Source: Methylomarinum vadi
Lineage (GTDB): Bacteria; Pseudomonadota; Gammaproteobacteria; Methylococcales; Methylomonadaceae
Assembly (NCBI RefSeq): GCF_000733935.1
Contig: NZ_JPON01000001.1
Location: 62,001 to 126,000, forward strand
DNA: 64,000 nucleotides
Reading direction: 5' to 3'
Below are positions 38,123 to 46,132 of this stretch, piece by piece. The notes under the pieces were generated by a model, which saw only the letters and a list, made by a program, of their open reading frames with translations, was not told the DNA's origin and ran no database searches. The translations under genes were made by a program, and so were the position numbers. The number at the start of each line of letters is the position of its first letter. The stretch's first letter is position 1.

Positions 38123-39042
38123 ATGAAATCAACACTCCTGTCTTTGCTGATGGCCATTGGCCTGTCTGTTTCACCGTTCGCCTGGGCCAACCCAGATTAC
38201 CTGGTTGATGCCGACTGGCTCGCGGAACACATCGACGACGACAACCTGGACGTTCTGGAAGTGCGTTATCACCCACACCGTTATCACAGCGTTGGGCATA
38301 TTCCGGGTGCCATTCAGGTCAAGCGTTTTAAGGACCTCGCAGACAACCAGTCGCTGACCGTGACGCGCTTTCCGTCCCGCGAGCAGTTTCAGCAGACCTT
38401 GCGCAACTGGGGTGTGACCATGGATTCGACCCTGGTGATCTATGACGATACGCGCACAGTCACCAGTGCGCGACTGTGGGTGTTACTCAAGCTGTACGGC
38501 TTCCCGATGGAACAGGTAAAGGTGCTCAATGGCGGCACAATTGCCTGGTCGGCCTTTGAAGAGATCACCCAGGAGCCGACCGGAGCACGGGAGCCGAGCA
38601 CTATTGAACTCGCCCCGGCTGATCGGTCGATGTTTGTCGAGTTTCCGGAAGTTTACGACTACGTCGCCGAAGGCAAGACATCCGATATCGTCCTGATCGA
38701 TGCGCGCCCCACGGATCGTTATGCCGGGGGCAGCCATCACGGTGTAGCGGAAGGCCATATTCCGGGATCAACATCATCAGCATGGATGGCACCGATGGGC
38801 AGTCGCAGACCTGGCGCTCGGATGAAGCCCTTGCCGACATGTACAAGTCCGTCCCCAAAGACAAGACCGTCTACGTGTACTGCGATGATGGTTTTCGTAT
38901 GAGCCTTGCCTACCAGCAACTGACACACCTGGGTTACCAGGATGTGCGCCTGTACAACGGTGGCTGGTCGCAGTGGGGCAACTGGCTGGATCTACCGACC
39001 GTCACCGGTGACAAGCCGTTTGCCGGAGATTTCGAACTATGA
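38123..39042 (+). pseudogene. Periplasmic two-domain rhodanese (sulfurtransferase), frameshifted
   Basis: A signal peptide (residues 1-21, ending FAWA) is followed by two rhodanese domains. Reading runs in one frame to GHIPGS near 38770 and must shift by one base (apparent 1-base loss at 38767-38772) to continue as NIISMDGTDG and reach the active-site Cys in YVYCDDGFRMS. Without the shift the protein ends at 38902 with a meaningless tail. With it, the gene would encode about 306 residues and stop at 39040-39042. Such enzymes transfer sulfane sulfur. It may be a real lesion or a sequence error; the second half is otherwise well kept. Confidence 0.85.
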
Positions 39043-39962
39043 AGCGCTGGCTCGCAAGCCTGTTGCTGGGGCTTTATTCGATCAGTGGCTGAGCCTTTGA
39101 GCTCAAGGTCGAGCCGGTGGCGGACAACGTGTATGCCATCGTCGGTGAGATCGGCCCGCGCACACCGGAAAACCATGGCCTCAACAACACCTTGGGGTTC
39201 GTGGTGACCGATGAGGGCGTGGTGCTGGTAGGTTCTGGCGCAACCCCGGCTGGCGCGAAGCTGGTGGAGGAAGCGGTGGCCAGTGCCACTGACAAACCGA
39301 TCCGCCTGCTGGTGAATATCGGGGTGCAGGATCACCACTGGATGGGCAACAGCTACTTTGCGGGCAAGGGCATTCCGATCAAAGCACTGGTCCGCACAGT
39401 GGACAGCCAGCGCCAACAGGCTGAGGCACACATCGGCCGCTTGACCGCCCAGGTCGGAGACGAAGCCAAGACCGTTGTTCCGACCTACGCGACAGACATC
39501 GTGGAGACCGACAGACAGACCTTCGAGTTTGGTGGCGTGACCTTCGAATTGCTGTGGCCAGGGGATGGTCATTTTGTCGGCGACGCGGTGCTGTGGTTGC
39601 CGCAGGCGCGCACGGTGTTCACCGGGGACTTCGTGTTCCTCGAGCGCCTGCTGGGTATTCATCCCACCACGCTGGTTGCGAAGTGGCAGCAGTCGTTTCA
39701 CGAGATCGAGAAGTTGGCCGCTGCGCATGTAGTGCCCGGCCATGGTCATCCTGCTGACATGGCGAAGGCAAAAGCCGAGACCGGTGACTACCTCGATTGG
39801 CTAATCACGGGCGTGAGTAAGGCGTTGGAAGATTGGCAGGATCTCGGCGATACCGTGGAACAGATGGGCGATGCCCCGGCATTCGCGCATCTCCAGTTCT
39901 TTGATGGCTGGCACAAGCGCAATGTGCATCAGACCTATATGCAACTGGAGGCGGCGAGGTAA
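39039..39962 (+). CDS. Metallo-beta-lactamase-fold protein, stop codon in the leader region
   Basis: ATG 39039 overlaps the rhodanese stop and begins a signal peptide (MKRWLASLLLGLYSISG), but codon 18 is TGA (39090-39092) before AFELKVEPVADN. The rest is open to 39962. Translation could restart at GTG 39117, giving 281 residues without a leader. The fold is metallo-beta-lactamase-like, yet the usual HxHxDH reads GVQDHH, while DGHFVGDAV, FTGDFVF and PGHGHP are present, so the metal site is altered. Related proteins are exported and occur beside rhodaneses. The role in arsenic or sulfur handling is unknown. Confidence 0.75.
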
Positions 39963-39967
39963 GCGCC

Positions 39968-40204
39968 ATGAGTGTAATCCTGCAGTCCACCATCACCTGC
40001 CCCAGGTGCGGTCATGTCGCTGAAGAGACCATGCCGACCGACGCCTGCCAGTGGTACTACGAATGCAAGGGTTGCGGGGAGGTACTCAAGCCGTTGCAAG
40101 GCGACTGCTGCGTGTTCTGCTCCTATGGCACCGTACCGTGTCCGCCTGTGCAGTTGGAAGGCAAAAATTCCTGTTGCAGCTCCGGCTCCGGCTGCTGTGA
40201 TTGA
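39968..40204 (+). CDS. GDCCVxC domain-containing small cysteine-rich protein
   Basis: The 78-residue protein has 12 cysteines: CPRCGH, CKGCGE, GDCCVFCSYG and a tail CCSSGSGCC. The GDCCVFC segment names the family; its function is unknown, and it is common beside mercury and arsenic genes. The cysteines suggest soft-metal or metalloid binding in the cytoplasm. It starts six bases after the metallo-beta-lactamase-fold gene. Confidence 0.85.
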   Translation: MSVILQSTITCPRCGHVAEETMPTDACQWYYECKGCGEVLKPLQGDCCVFCSYGTVPCPPVQLEGKNSCCSSGSGCCD

Positions 40205-40227
40205 ACGATTTTTAAGAGGTAACAGAG

Positions 40228-40467
40228 ATGAAAAATATCAAGGTGTTGGGTTCAGGCTGCAAGAATTGCGAGACAACCGCCAAACTCATCAGCATTGCCG
40301 CCGAGCAGGCCGGGGTCGAGATCGAGCTGGAAAAGGTCACCGACATGGCGCAGATCATGGGCTACGGGGTGATGTCCACGCCCGGCGTCGTCGTGGATGG
40401 AAAAGTCGTGCATGCGGGCGGACTTCCCGGTCCTGATCTGGTGCGCAGTTGGATTACCCAGGATTGA
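40228..40467 (+). CDS. Small thioredoxin-like disulfide protein (thioredoxin_3 family)
   Basis: The 79-residue protein has a minimal thioredoxin fold with the active site GCKNCET and the cis-Pro loop MSTPGVVVDG. Such small redox proteins accompany arsenic permeases and may reduce ArsC or bind metalloids through the CxxC pair. AAGAGG precedes the ATG. It lies inside the co-directional arsenic operon between the GDCCVxC and phosphatase genes. Confidence 0.9.
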   Translation: MKNIKVLGSGCKNCETTAKLISIAAEQAGVEIELEKVTDMAQIMGYGVMSTPGVVVDGKVVHAGGLPGPDLVRSWITQD

Positions 40468-40484
40468 AACAGAGGTTCGGCATC

Positions 40485-40988
40485 GTGAGTACTCACCCCT
40501 ATGACATTCTGGTCTTGCCCACACAGGGGCAACTGATTTTCACCCCGTGCCCGGGTACCAAAGGCGTGGACCTGGCTACATCGGTCAGCCAACTTCATCA
40601 GGCCGGTGCGGATGCCATCGTTACCATGATGACGGATGAAGAACTAGACAAGTTTGATGCTTCTTCCTTGCCGGATGTCGTTCGGCAAAACGGCATGACC
40701 TGGTTTCACTTTCCCGTCGAAGATGATGCGGCCCCCGCTGAGGCCTTCGAGCAATCCTGGCAGGCGGACAAACCCGACGTACTGGCACTGATCGAACAAG
40801 GCAAATGTGTGGCGATTCACTGCCGGGGCGGTTCGGGTCGCACCGGCTTCATAGCGGCGATGATTATGCGCGAACTGGGGATGGACGAGGTGCAGGCAAC
40901 CGACATGGTGAAAGGTCTGCGTCCCAATTCACTGAAGCTCCCGGCACACACCGAATACCTCGCAGCACATTACGACATAAAAACATAA
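40485..40988 (+). CDS. Protein tyrosine/dual-specificity phosphatase-like protein
   Basis: From GTG 40485 the protein has 167 residues. The P-loop is HCRGGSGRTG (Cys-x5-Arg), with a general-acid loop candidate PVEDDAAP. The frame extends to 40449, but those codons overlap the preceding gene and lack a ribosome site, while CAGAGG lies before GTG 40485. Related genes sit in arsenic operons next to gapdh and arsJ. Its substrate is unknown; a small phosphorylated or arsenylated metabolite is possible but speculative. Confidence 0.82.
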   Translation: MSTHPYDILVLPTQGQLIFTPCPGTKGVDLATSVSQLHQAGADAIVTMMTDEELDKFDASSLPDVVRQNGMTWFHFPVEDDAAPAEAFEQSWQADKPDVLALIEQGKCVAIHCRGGSGRTGFIAAMIMRELGMDEVQATDMVKGLRPNSLKLPAHTEYLAAHYDIKT

Positions 40989-41002
40989 GAGGAGACAATT
41001 CA

Positions 41003-42005
41003 ATGACGGTAAAGATCGGTATCAATGGGTTTGGCCGCATGGGCCGTTTGGGATTACGCGCCGGCTGGGGGGGGAGAGGGCATTGTCGTTACCCAGGTGA
41101 ATGAGATCGCTACGGATGCAGCCGGCTCAGCACATCTGCTCAAGTTCGATTCGGTGCACGGAACCTGGCCAGAGGAGTGCAGTGCTGAAGGTGAAACGAT
41201 GCTTATTGGGGGGCAACATATCGCCTACACTCGCAATGCCACCATCGGCGAAACGGACTGGTCTGGCTGCGATATCGTCATCGAAGCCACCGGGAAGCAT
41301 CATAAGAAACCGGAGTCGCTGAAAACCTACTTCGATCAGGGCGTTAAGAAGGTCATTGTTGCCGCGCCCACCGAAGGTGCGCTGAATATCGTCTACGGTA
41401 TCAATGACCATCTCTACGATCCGGCAGAACACCATCTGGTAACGGCTGCCTCGTGTACGACCAACTGTCTTGCACCCGTGGTCAAGGTGGTACACGAGAA
41501 GATCGGTATCGTGCATGGCTGCATGACTACCATCCATGACATCACCAACACCCAGACCATCGTCGACAAGGGGCATAAGGACCTGCGCCGCGCCCGCGCC
41601 TGCGGCCAGTCTTTGATCCCGACGACGACCGGCTCGGCCAAGGCTATCACCAAGATTTTCCCGGAACTCACCGGCAAGCTGAACGGTCATGCGGTGCGTA
41701 TTCCGCTGCTCAATGCATCTCTCACCGACTTCGTGTTCGAAGCCGCTCGGCCCGTGACGGCAGAAGAGGTCAACGGCTATTTCAAAGAGGCGGCAGAGGG
41801 TGAGCTGGCTGGGATCCTCGGTTACGAAGAGCGTCCGCTCGTATCGGTGGATTACCTCGATGATCCACGCTCCTCTATCGTGGATGCACTGTCCACCATG
41901 GTGATCGATGACACCCAGGTCAAAGTCTATGCCTGGTACGACAACGAATGGGGCTACGTGAACCGGATGATGGATATCGCGATCATGATCGCGCGGAGTC
42001 TGTAA
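41003..42005 (+). pseudogene. gapdh: Glyceraldehyde-3-phosphate dehydrogenase of the arsenic operon, frameshifted in a G run
   Basis: ATG 41003 (after AGAGGAG) begins [16 protein letters not shown], the NAD-binding motif. A run of eight G at 41067-41074 breaks the frame; with seven G it reads on as [14 protein letters not shown] to the end at 42005. The catalytic Cys is in [11 protein letters not shown], and the ending [10 protein letters not shown] is normal. In arsenic operons this enzyme makes 1-arseno-3-phosphoglycerate from As(V) for export by ArsJ, encoded 388 bases downstream. A homopolymer of this length is a likely sequencing or slippage site, so the gene may be intact in the cell. 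Confidence 0.88.
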
Positions 42006-42009
42006 GCCA

Positions 42010-42393
42010 GTGAAGACGATCGATATCGAATGGCGCCACCTGCAGGTAAAAGGTGAGACCTGTGAACGTTGCGGTGACACTGGTGCCCTGTTGCGCGGGT
42101 TGGTTGCCAATCTGAACCGGGAATGCGTACCTCGCGGAGTTCAAGTGACGCTGACGGAAACCCCGCTCGGGCCGGAGTCTATCCAGGAGTCGAACCAGGT
42201 ACTGATCAATGGGCAACCGCTGGAGGCCAGCACTCCGGCTATCCAGGTCGGCAGCAGTGCCTGCACCTCCTGTAGCGATCTGACTGGGCGCAAGGAGTCT
42301 TGCCGGACCTTGGAATTGGGTGGCGAGTCGTTCGAGGTGCCACCCGCCTACCTGATTCGCGGCGAGGTCTGCCGTCTGGGCCGGTGCTGCTGA
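42010..42393 (+). CDS. DUF2703 domain-containing protein
   Basis: The 127-residue protein starts at GTG 42010, five bases after gapdh. It has cysteine pairs in GETCERCGDT, SACTSCSDL and a C-terminal GRCC, and a central NGQPLE segment, the DUF2703 pattern. It looks like a thioredoxin-fold or metalloid-binding protein, function unknown. Its TGA overlaps the arsJ ATG by one base, which suggests coupling with ArsJ. Confidence 0.8.
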   Translation: MKTIDIEWRHLQVKGETCERCGDTGALLRGLVANLNRECVPRGVQVTLTETPLGPESIQESNQVLINGQPLEASTPAIQVGSSACTSCSDLTGRKESCRTLELGGESFEVPPAYLIRGEVCRLGRCC

Positions 42394-43616
42394 TGGACAC
42401 TGGCACCCGCAATTACCTTACCGTTACCGCTGGCTACTGGGCCTTCACCATCACCGATGGCGCCATCCGCATGCTGGTGGTGCTGTACTTCCACCTGCTC
42501 GGTTATTCGCCCTTCGAAGTGGCGATGCTGTTCTTGTTCTACGAGTTTTTCGGCATCGTCACCAACCTGGTGGGCGGATGGCTGGGTGCGCGTATCGGGT
42601 TGAACCTGACGATGAACATCGGCATGGCGATGCAGGTGGTGGCGCTGATGATGCTTACCGTACCGGATGCCTGGTTGTCTGTGGCTTACGTGATGGCGGC
42701 ACAGGCCTTTTCAGGTATTGCCAAGGATCTGAACAAGATGTCGGCCAAGGCGTCGGTAAAACTCATTGCCGGTGACGGTGGTGAGTCAAAGCTTTTCAAA
42801 TGGGTAGCCGTCCTGACCGGTTCCAAAAATGCGCTCAAGGGCGGTGGTTTTTTCGTTGGTGCCGCGTTGCTTGAATGGATCGGCTTTCGTGGTGCGTTGA
42901 TTGCATTGGCCGGCATGCTGTTTGTGGTGCTGATCGTGACGGCAGTCATGCTGCCTTCGGGTGTCGGCAAGATGAAATCCAAGCCGAAGTTTACTCAGGT
43001 GTTTTCCAAAGTGCCTGCGATCAATTGGCTGTCGGCGGCGCGCTTCTTCCTGTTTGGTTCACGCGATGTCTGGTTTGTCGTGGCCTTGCCAGTATTTCTG
43101 GTAGAAGTAGCCGGCTGGTCAGCGACTGGCGTGGGTACTTTTATGGCAGCCTGGGTCATCGGTTACGGGTTTGTGCAGGCGTCAGCGCCAAAACTGGTCC
43201 GGCGCAGTCATCACGGGCAGGGGCCGGGTGGCGGTACCGCAAGGCTGTGGGCCTTCGTGCTGGCGGTATTTCCAGCCGGTATCGTCATTACCATGCAGCA
43301 GGGTTGGCCAGTCGAAACCGTGCTGGTTGCTGGATTGATTCTGTTCGGCATTGTCTTTGCTATCAATTCGGCGGTGCACTCCTACCTGATCCTGGCCTAT
43401 TCCGATTATGACAAGGTGTCGATGAACGTCGGTTTTTACTACATGGCCAACGCGGGTGGCCGCCTGGCAGGCACGGTCTTGTCCGGATTGGTCTACCAGA
43501 CGCATGGACTGGAGGGCTGTCTGTGGCTGTCATCGGGTTTTGTGTTGGCTGCCGCCATGCTTTCCTTTGCGCTGCCCTCGGTTCAGCCTGTTGCCGGTGA
43601 ACAAAACCGTGTTTGA
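42393..43616 (+). CDS. arsJ: ArsJ, organoarsenical (1-arseno-3-phosphoglycerate) efflux MFS permease
   Basis: The 407-residue protein has 12 predicted membrane segments of the major facilitator type and the ArsJ-typical start (NYLTVTAGYWAFTITDGAIR). ArsJ expels 1-arseno-3-phosphoglycerate made by GAPDH, which then decays to arsenate outside, giving As(V) resistance without reduction. ATG 42393 overlaps the preceding stop; the longer frame from 42300 lies inside DUF2703. gapdh, DUF2703 and arsJ in this order support the assignment. Confidence 0.92.
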   Translation: MDTGTRNYLTVTAGYWAFTITDGAIRMLVVLYFHLLGYSPFEVAMLFLFYEFFGIVTNLVGGWLGARIGLNLTMNIGMAMQVVALMMLTVPDAWLSVAYVMAAQAFSGIAKDLNKMSAKASVKLIAGDGGESKLFKWVAVLTGSKNALKGGGFFVGAALLEWIGFRGALIALAGMLFVVLIVTAVMLPSGVGKMKSKPKFTQVFSKVPAINWLSAARFFLFGSRDVWFVVALPVFLVEVAGWSATGVGTFMAAWVIGYGFVQASAPKLVRRSHHGQGPGGGTARLWAFVLAVFPAGIVITMQQGWPVETVLVAGLILFGIVFAINSAVHSYLILAYSDYDKVSMNVGFYYMANAGGRLAGTVLSGLVYQTHGLEGCLWLSSGFVLAAAMLSFALPSVQPVAGEQNRV

Positions 43617-44562
43617 TCATCTGGCCAGTCTGGTTGTTTATCAGTGGCTGGCTTTGTCGCCAGAAAGCCATCTGGGCGCAGCGCTGCATTTCTTCGTCAT
43701 GGACGTCGCCAAGATATTCGTACTGCTGGTGATCGTGATCTATGTGATGGGATTGCTGCGCGCATTGTTGTCACCCGAGAGAGTGAGGGAGTTTGTGCGC
43801 GGCCGGCCAGACTGGCAGGCGCGTGGATTCGCGGTCACGCTCGGCGCCGTGACGCCGTTCTGCTCCTGCTCGTCGGTGCCGCTGTTCATCGGTTTCGTCG
43901 AGGCTGGCATTCCGTTGGGTGTGACCTTTTCGTTTCTGATCGCCAGCCCGATGATCAACGAAGTGGCTGCGGTAATCCTGGTCGGGATCCTGGGCTGGAA
44001 GCTGGCGGCATTGTACGTCGGTGCGGGGCTGCTGGTGGCCTGGTTCGGCGGCATCGTCATGCAGTCCTTCAAGCCCGAACGCTGGGTGGAGGAGTACGTC
44101 TGGAAGATCCAGATGGGCCAGGCCGACTTACCGGAGCCCGACCGGTCGTTTGCCGGCCGCCACCGTTATGCCATGGCGGAGGTCAAAGAGATCGTCGGCC
44201 GCATCTGGACATGGGTACTGCTCGGCATCGGCGTTGGCGCACTGTTCCACGGCTTCGTGCCGGAGCAGTGGGTCAGCGATCATTTGGGAGGCGATGCCTG
44301 GTATACGGTGCCGGCGGCAGTGTTGATGGGTATTCCGCTGTATTCGAACGCTACTGGCGTGATCCCGGTCGCCGAGGCGATGTTGACCAAGGGGGTGGCC
44401 GTGGGGACTACGCTGGCCCTGATGATGAGTGTGGCGGCCCTGTCACTGCCGGAGATGCTGATACTGCGCAAGGTAATCAAGTGGCAGGCGCTGGCGCTAT
44501 TCGCCGGGGTGCTCGCGATCGCATTCACTCTGGTGGGGTGGGGCTTCAATGTCATTGCCTGA
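43597..44562 (+). CDS. ArsP-like permease (DUF318 family, PF03773)
   Basis: The 321-residue protein has about eight membrane segments and the family motif TPFCSCSSVPLF, with three Cys/Ser metal-binding positions, followed by ASPMINE. ArsP members export trivalent organoarsenicals; others in the family are linked to copper or zinc efflux. Start GTG 43597 overlaps the arsJ end by 20 bases; a GTG at 43609 is possible. It is the last gene of the arsenic operon. Confidence 0.85.
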   Translation: MNKTVFDHLASLVVYQWLALSPESHLGAALHFFVMDVAKIFVLLVIVIYVMGLLRALLSPERVREFVRGRPDWQARGFAVTLGAVTPFCSCSSVPLFIGFVEAGIPLGVTFSFLIASPMINEVAAVILVGILGWKLAALYVGAGLLVAWFGGIVMQSFKPERWVEEYVWKIQMGQADLPEPDRSFAGRHRYAMAEVKEIVGRIWTWVLLGIGVGALFHGFVPEQWVSDHLGGDAWYTVPAAVLMGIPLYSNATGVIPVAEAMLTKGVAVGTTLALMMSVAALSLPEMLILRKVIKWQALALFAGVLAIAFTLVGWGFNVIA

Positions 44563-44638
44563 TGACCATGAAGACTCGTGCTTGAATCCGTACTGGCCTG
44601 TCCCGAATGCACCGTTATTTGGGTATTGCTAAAGGTAA

Positions 44639-44656
44639 CATATATGCTACTATATG
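44639..44656 (+). promoter_or_regulatory. Dyad at the start of the toxin-antitoxin operon
   Basis: CATATA-N6-TATATG is a perfect 6-base dyad that covers the presumed start codon at 44654. Toxin-antitoxin operons repress themselves through such sites, so this is a candidate operator. Confidence 0.45.
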
Positions 44657-44995
44657 GGTCATATGATCGAGGTTAGAGAGTACCTGGATGCTGAGGGAAA
44701 AAGTCCTTATGCCAAATGGTTCGATCGTCTGAATGTGGCCGCTGCGGTCAAGGTGACGACAGCCGTCCATCGGATGGAACAGGGCAACTTCTCTAATGTG
44801 AAAGGTGTGGGTGCCGGCGTCTATGAGTTCAGGATTGATTATGGTCCCGGTTATCGAATCTATTTTGGCAAGGACGGGGACCGGTTGGTGATATTACTCG
44901 CGGGCGGTACCAAGAAGCGGCAGGACGCCGATATCACTACAGCGAAAGCTAACTGGCGCGACTATAAGCGACGGAAACGGCAAGAGGTGACATGA
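44654..44995 (+). CDS. RelE/HigB-type toxin
   Basis: The 113-residue protein has the RelE-type pattern: MIEVREYLDAEG at the start, GVYEFRIDYGPGYRIYF in the centre and LLAGGTKKRQDADI toward the end. Such toxins are mRNA interferases acting at the ribosome. A second ATG at 44663 is an alternative start. The stop codon overlaps the start of the antitoxin gene (ATGATG). Toxin-first order is the HigBA arrangement. Confidence 0.88.
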   Translation: MGHMIEVREYLDAEGKSPYAKWFDRLNVAAAVKVTTAVHRMEQGNFSNVKGVGAGVYEFRIDYGPGYRIYFGKDGDRLVILLAGGTKKRQDADITTAKANWRDYKRRKRQEVT

Positions 44996-45318
44996 TGGCT
45001 TTGACGAAAGATTTTAAGGACACCATACAGGCACGTGCCCAGCGGGATCCTGCGTTTCGCAAGGCCCTGCTGCAGGAAGGGGTCGAGTGCCTGCTTGCTG
45101 GTGATGTCGATACCGGCAAGGCAGTGCTGCGCGACTACATCAATGCGACGATCGGGTTTGAGGAACTTTCCCAGGTTTTCGAGAAGTCGAGCAAGAGTCT
45201 CATGCGTATGTTCGGGCCGAAAGGTAATCCCCAGGCGAGCAACCTGTTTGCGGTGATTCAATATCTGCAGGAGCAGGAGGGCATACACTTGGAAGTCAAA
45301 GCCCGGAAGGTAGCCTAG
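44992..45318 (+). CDS. HigA-type antitoxin
   Basis: The 108-residue protein has a helix-turn-helix region over about residues 55-90 (LSQVFEKSSKSLMRMFGPKG) of the HigA/XRE type seen in putative addiction-module antidotes. It would neutralise the RelE-type toxin and repress the pair. ATG 44992 or 44995 can serve as start. It is the last gene of the GC-rich block; the following 190 bases are AT-richer and hold no gene. Confidence 0.87.
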   Translation: MMALTKDFKDTIQARAQRDPAFRKALLQEGVECLLAGDVDTGKAVLRDYINATIGFEELSQVFEKSSKSLMRMFGPKGNPQASNLFAVIQYLQEQEGIHLEVKARKVA

Positions 45319-45511
45319 TTACAACATAAAAACACACTACGAAGCATGGAGCTGAAAAACTGTAACCAGTAGTGTAGCTTTTGTTCTGTTGATCTTAAAA
45401 ATTCCTTGTTAAACAAAGAAGAAACGCCTGTGCATCATCGGAGTATGCTTGGTCGATGTTTGATTTGTTGTCATACTGCATATTTTATCTAAACTGATAT
45501 AAGCACACATC

Positions 45512-45991
45512 ATGGAACCGAAAATATTCTTATTGGCAAATGAGTTGGGAAGGTATTTGAAGAGCAGAAGCTGGAAAATAGCTGTAGCCGAATCTTGTAC
45601 CGGCGGGGGTATTTGTCAAGCAATCACCGAAGTGCCAGGCAGTTCAGCATGGTTTGATAGAGGGTTTATCACCTATAGCAATCAGGCCAAAATGGATATG
45701 TTAGGCGTTAACGCGGAGACATTGAAAAATTTCGGCGCCGTCAGTGAACAAACGGCCTTGGAAATGGCAGAAGGGGCTCTGCAGCACAGTGATGCGGATA
45801 TCGCCATCGCCGTCACTGGCATCGCCGGCCCGGGCGGAGGGACTGTGCAGAAGCCGGTTGGCACGGTGTTTATCGGAAGGTCGCTAAAAGAAGGAGAGTG
45901 CAGGGTCGAAGTTAACCGTTTCAGCGGCGATCGCACAGGCGTGCGCCGCGCGACCGTGCGCAGGGCACTTGAATTGGCGATTATCGTTTGA
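45512..45991 (+). CDS. pncC: CinA C-terminal domain protein, nicotinamide-nucleotide amidohydrolase
   Basis: The 159-residue protein consists of a CinA C-terminal domain only, with AESCTGGGICQAITEVPGSS and the GIAGPGGGT motif. PncC deamidates nicotinamide mononucleotide for NAD recycling. Length equals E. coli PncC. It is likely the first host-type gene after the accessory block; its GC and the adjacent intergenic repeat match the right-hand part of the window. Confidence 0.88.
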   Translation: MEPKIFLLANELGRYLKSRSWKIAVAESCTGGGICQAITEVPGSSAWFDRGFITYSNQAKMDMLGVNAETLKNFGAVSEQTALEMAEGALQHSDADIAIAVTGIAGPGGGTVQKPVGTVFIGRSLKEGECRVEVNRFSGDRTGVRRATVRRALELAIIV

Positions 45992-46006
45992 AGATAAATT
46001 AAGTTT

Positions 46007-46095
46007 TGTAGCCTAAAGGCAGCGCAGCAAACTCCGGGGATGGCTAATCTCCGATTCCCCGCTTTACGCTACGCTTTATGTGGGCTACGCACTAG
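46007..46095. repeat. Host-type intergenic repeat (GTAGCC...GCAGCGCAGC...TCCGG)
   Basis: GTAGCCTAAAGGCAGCGCAG and the following bases resemble GTAGCCCGGATGCAGCTCAG at 50035-50100. Imperfect copies of this element family lie between genes only in the right part of this window. It contains hairpin-forming parts (GGGGA with TCCCC). Function is unknown. Confidence 0.5.
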
Positions 46096-46132
46096 AAATC
46101 ACAATATTTTGTAAATAATTAAAGGATAGATA

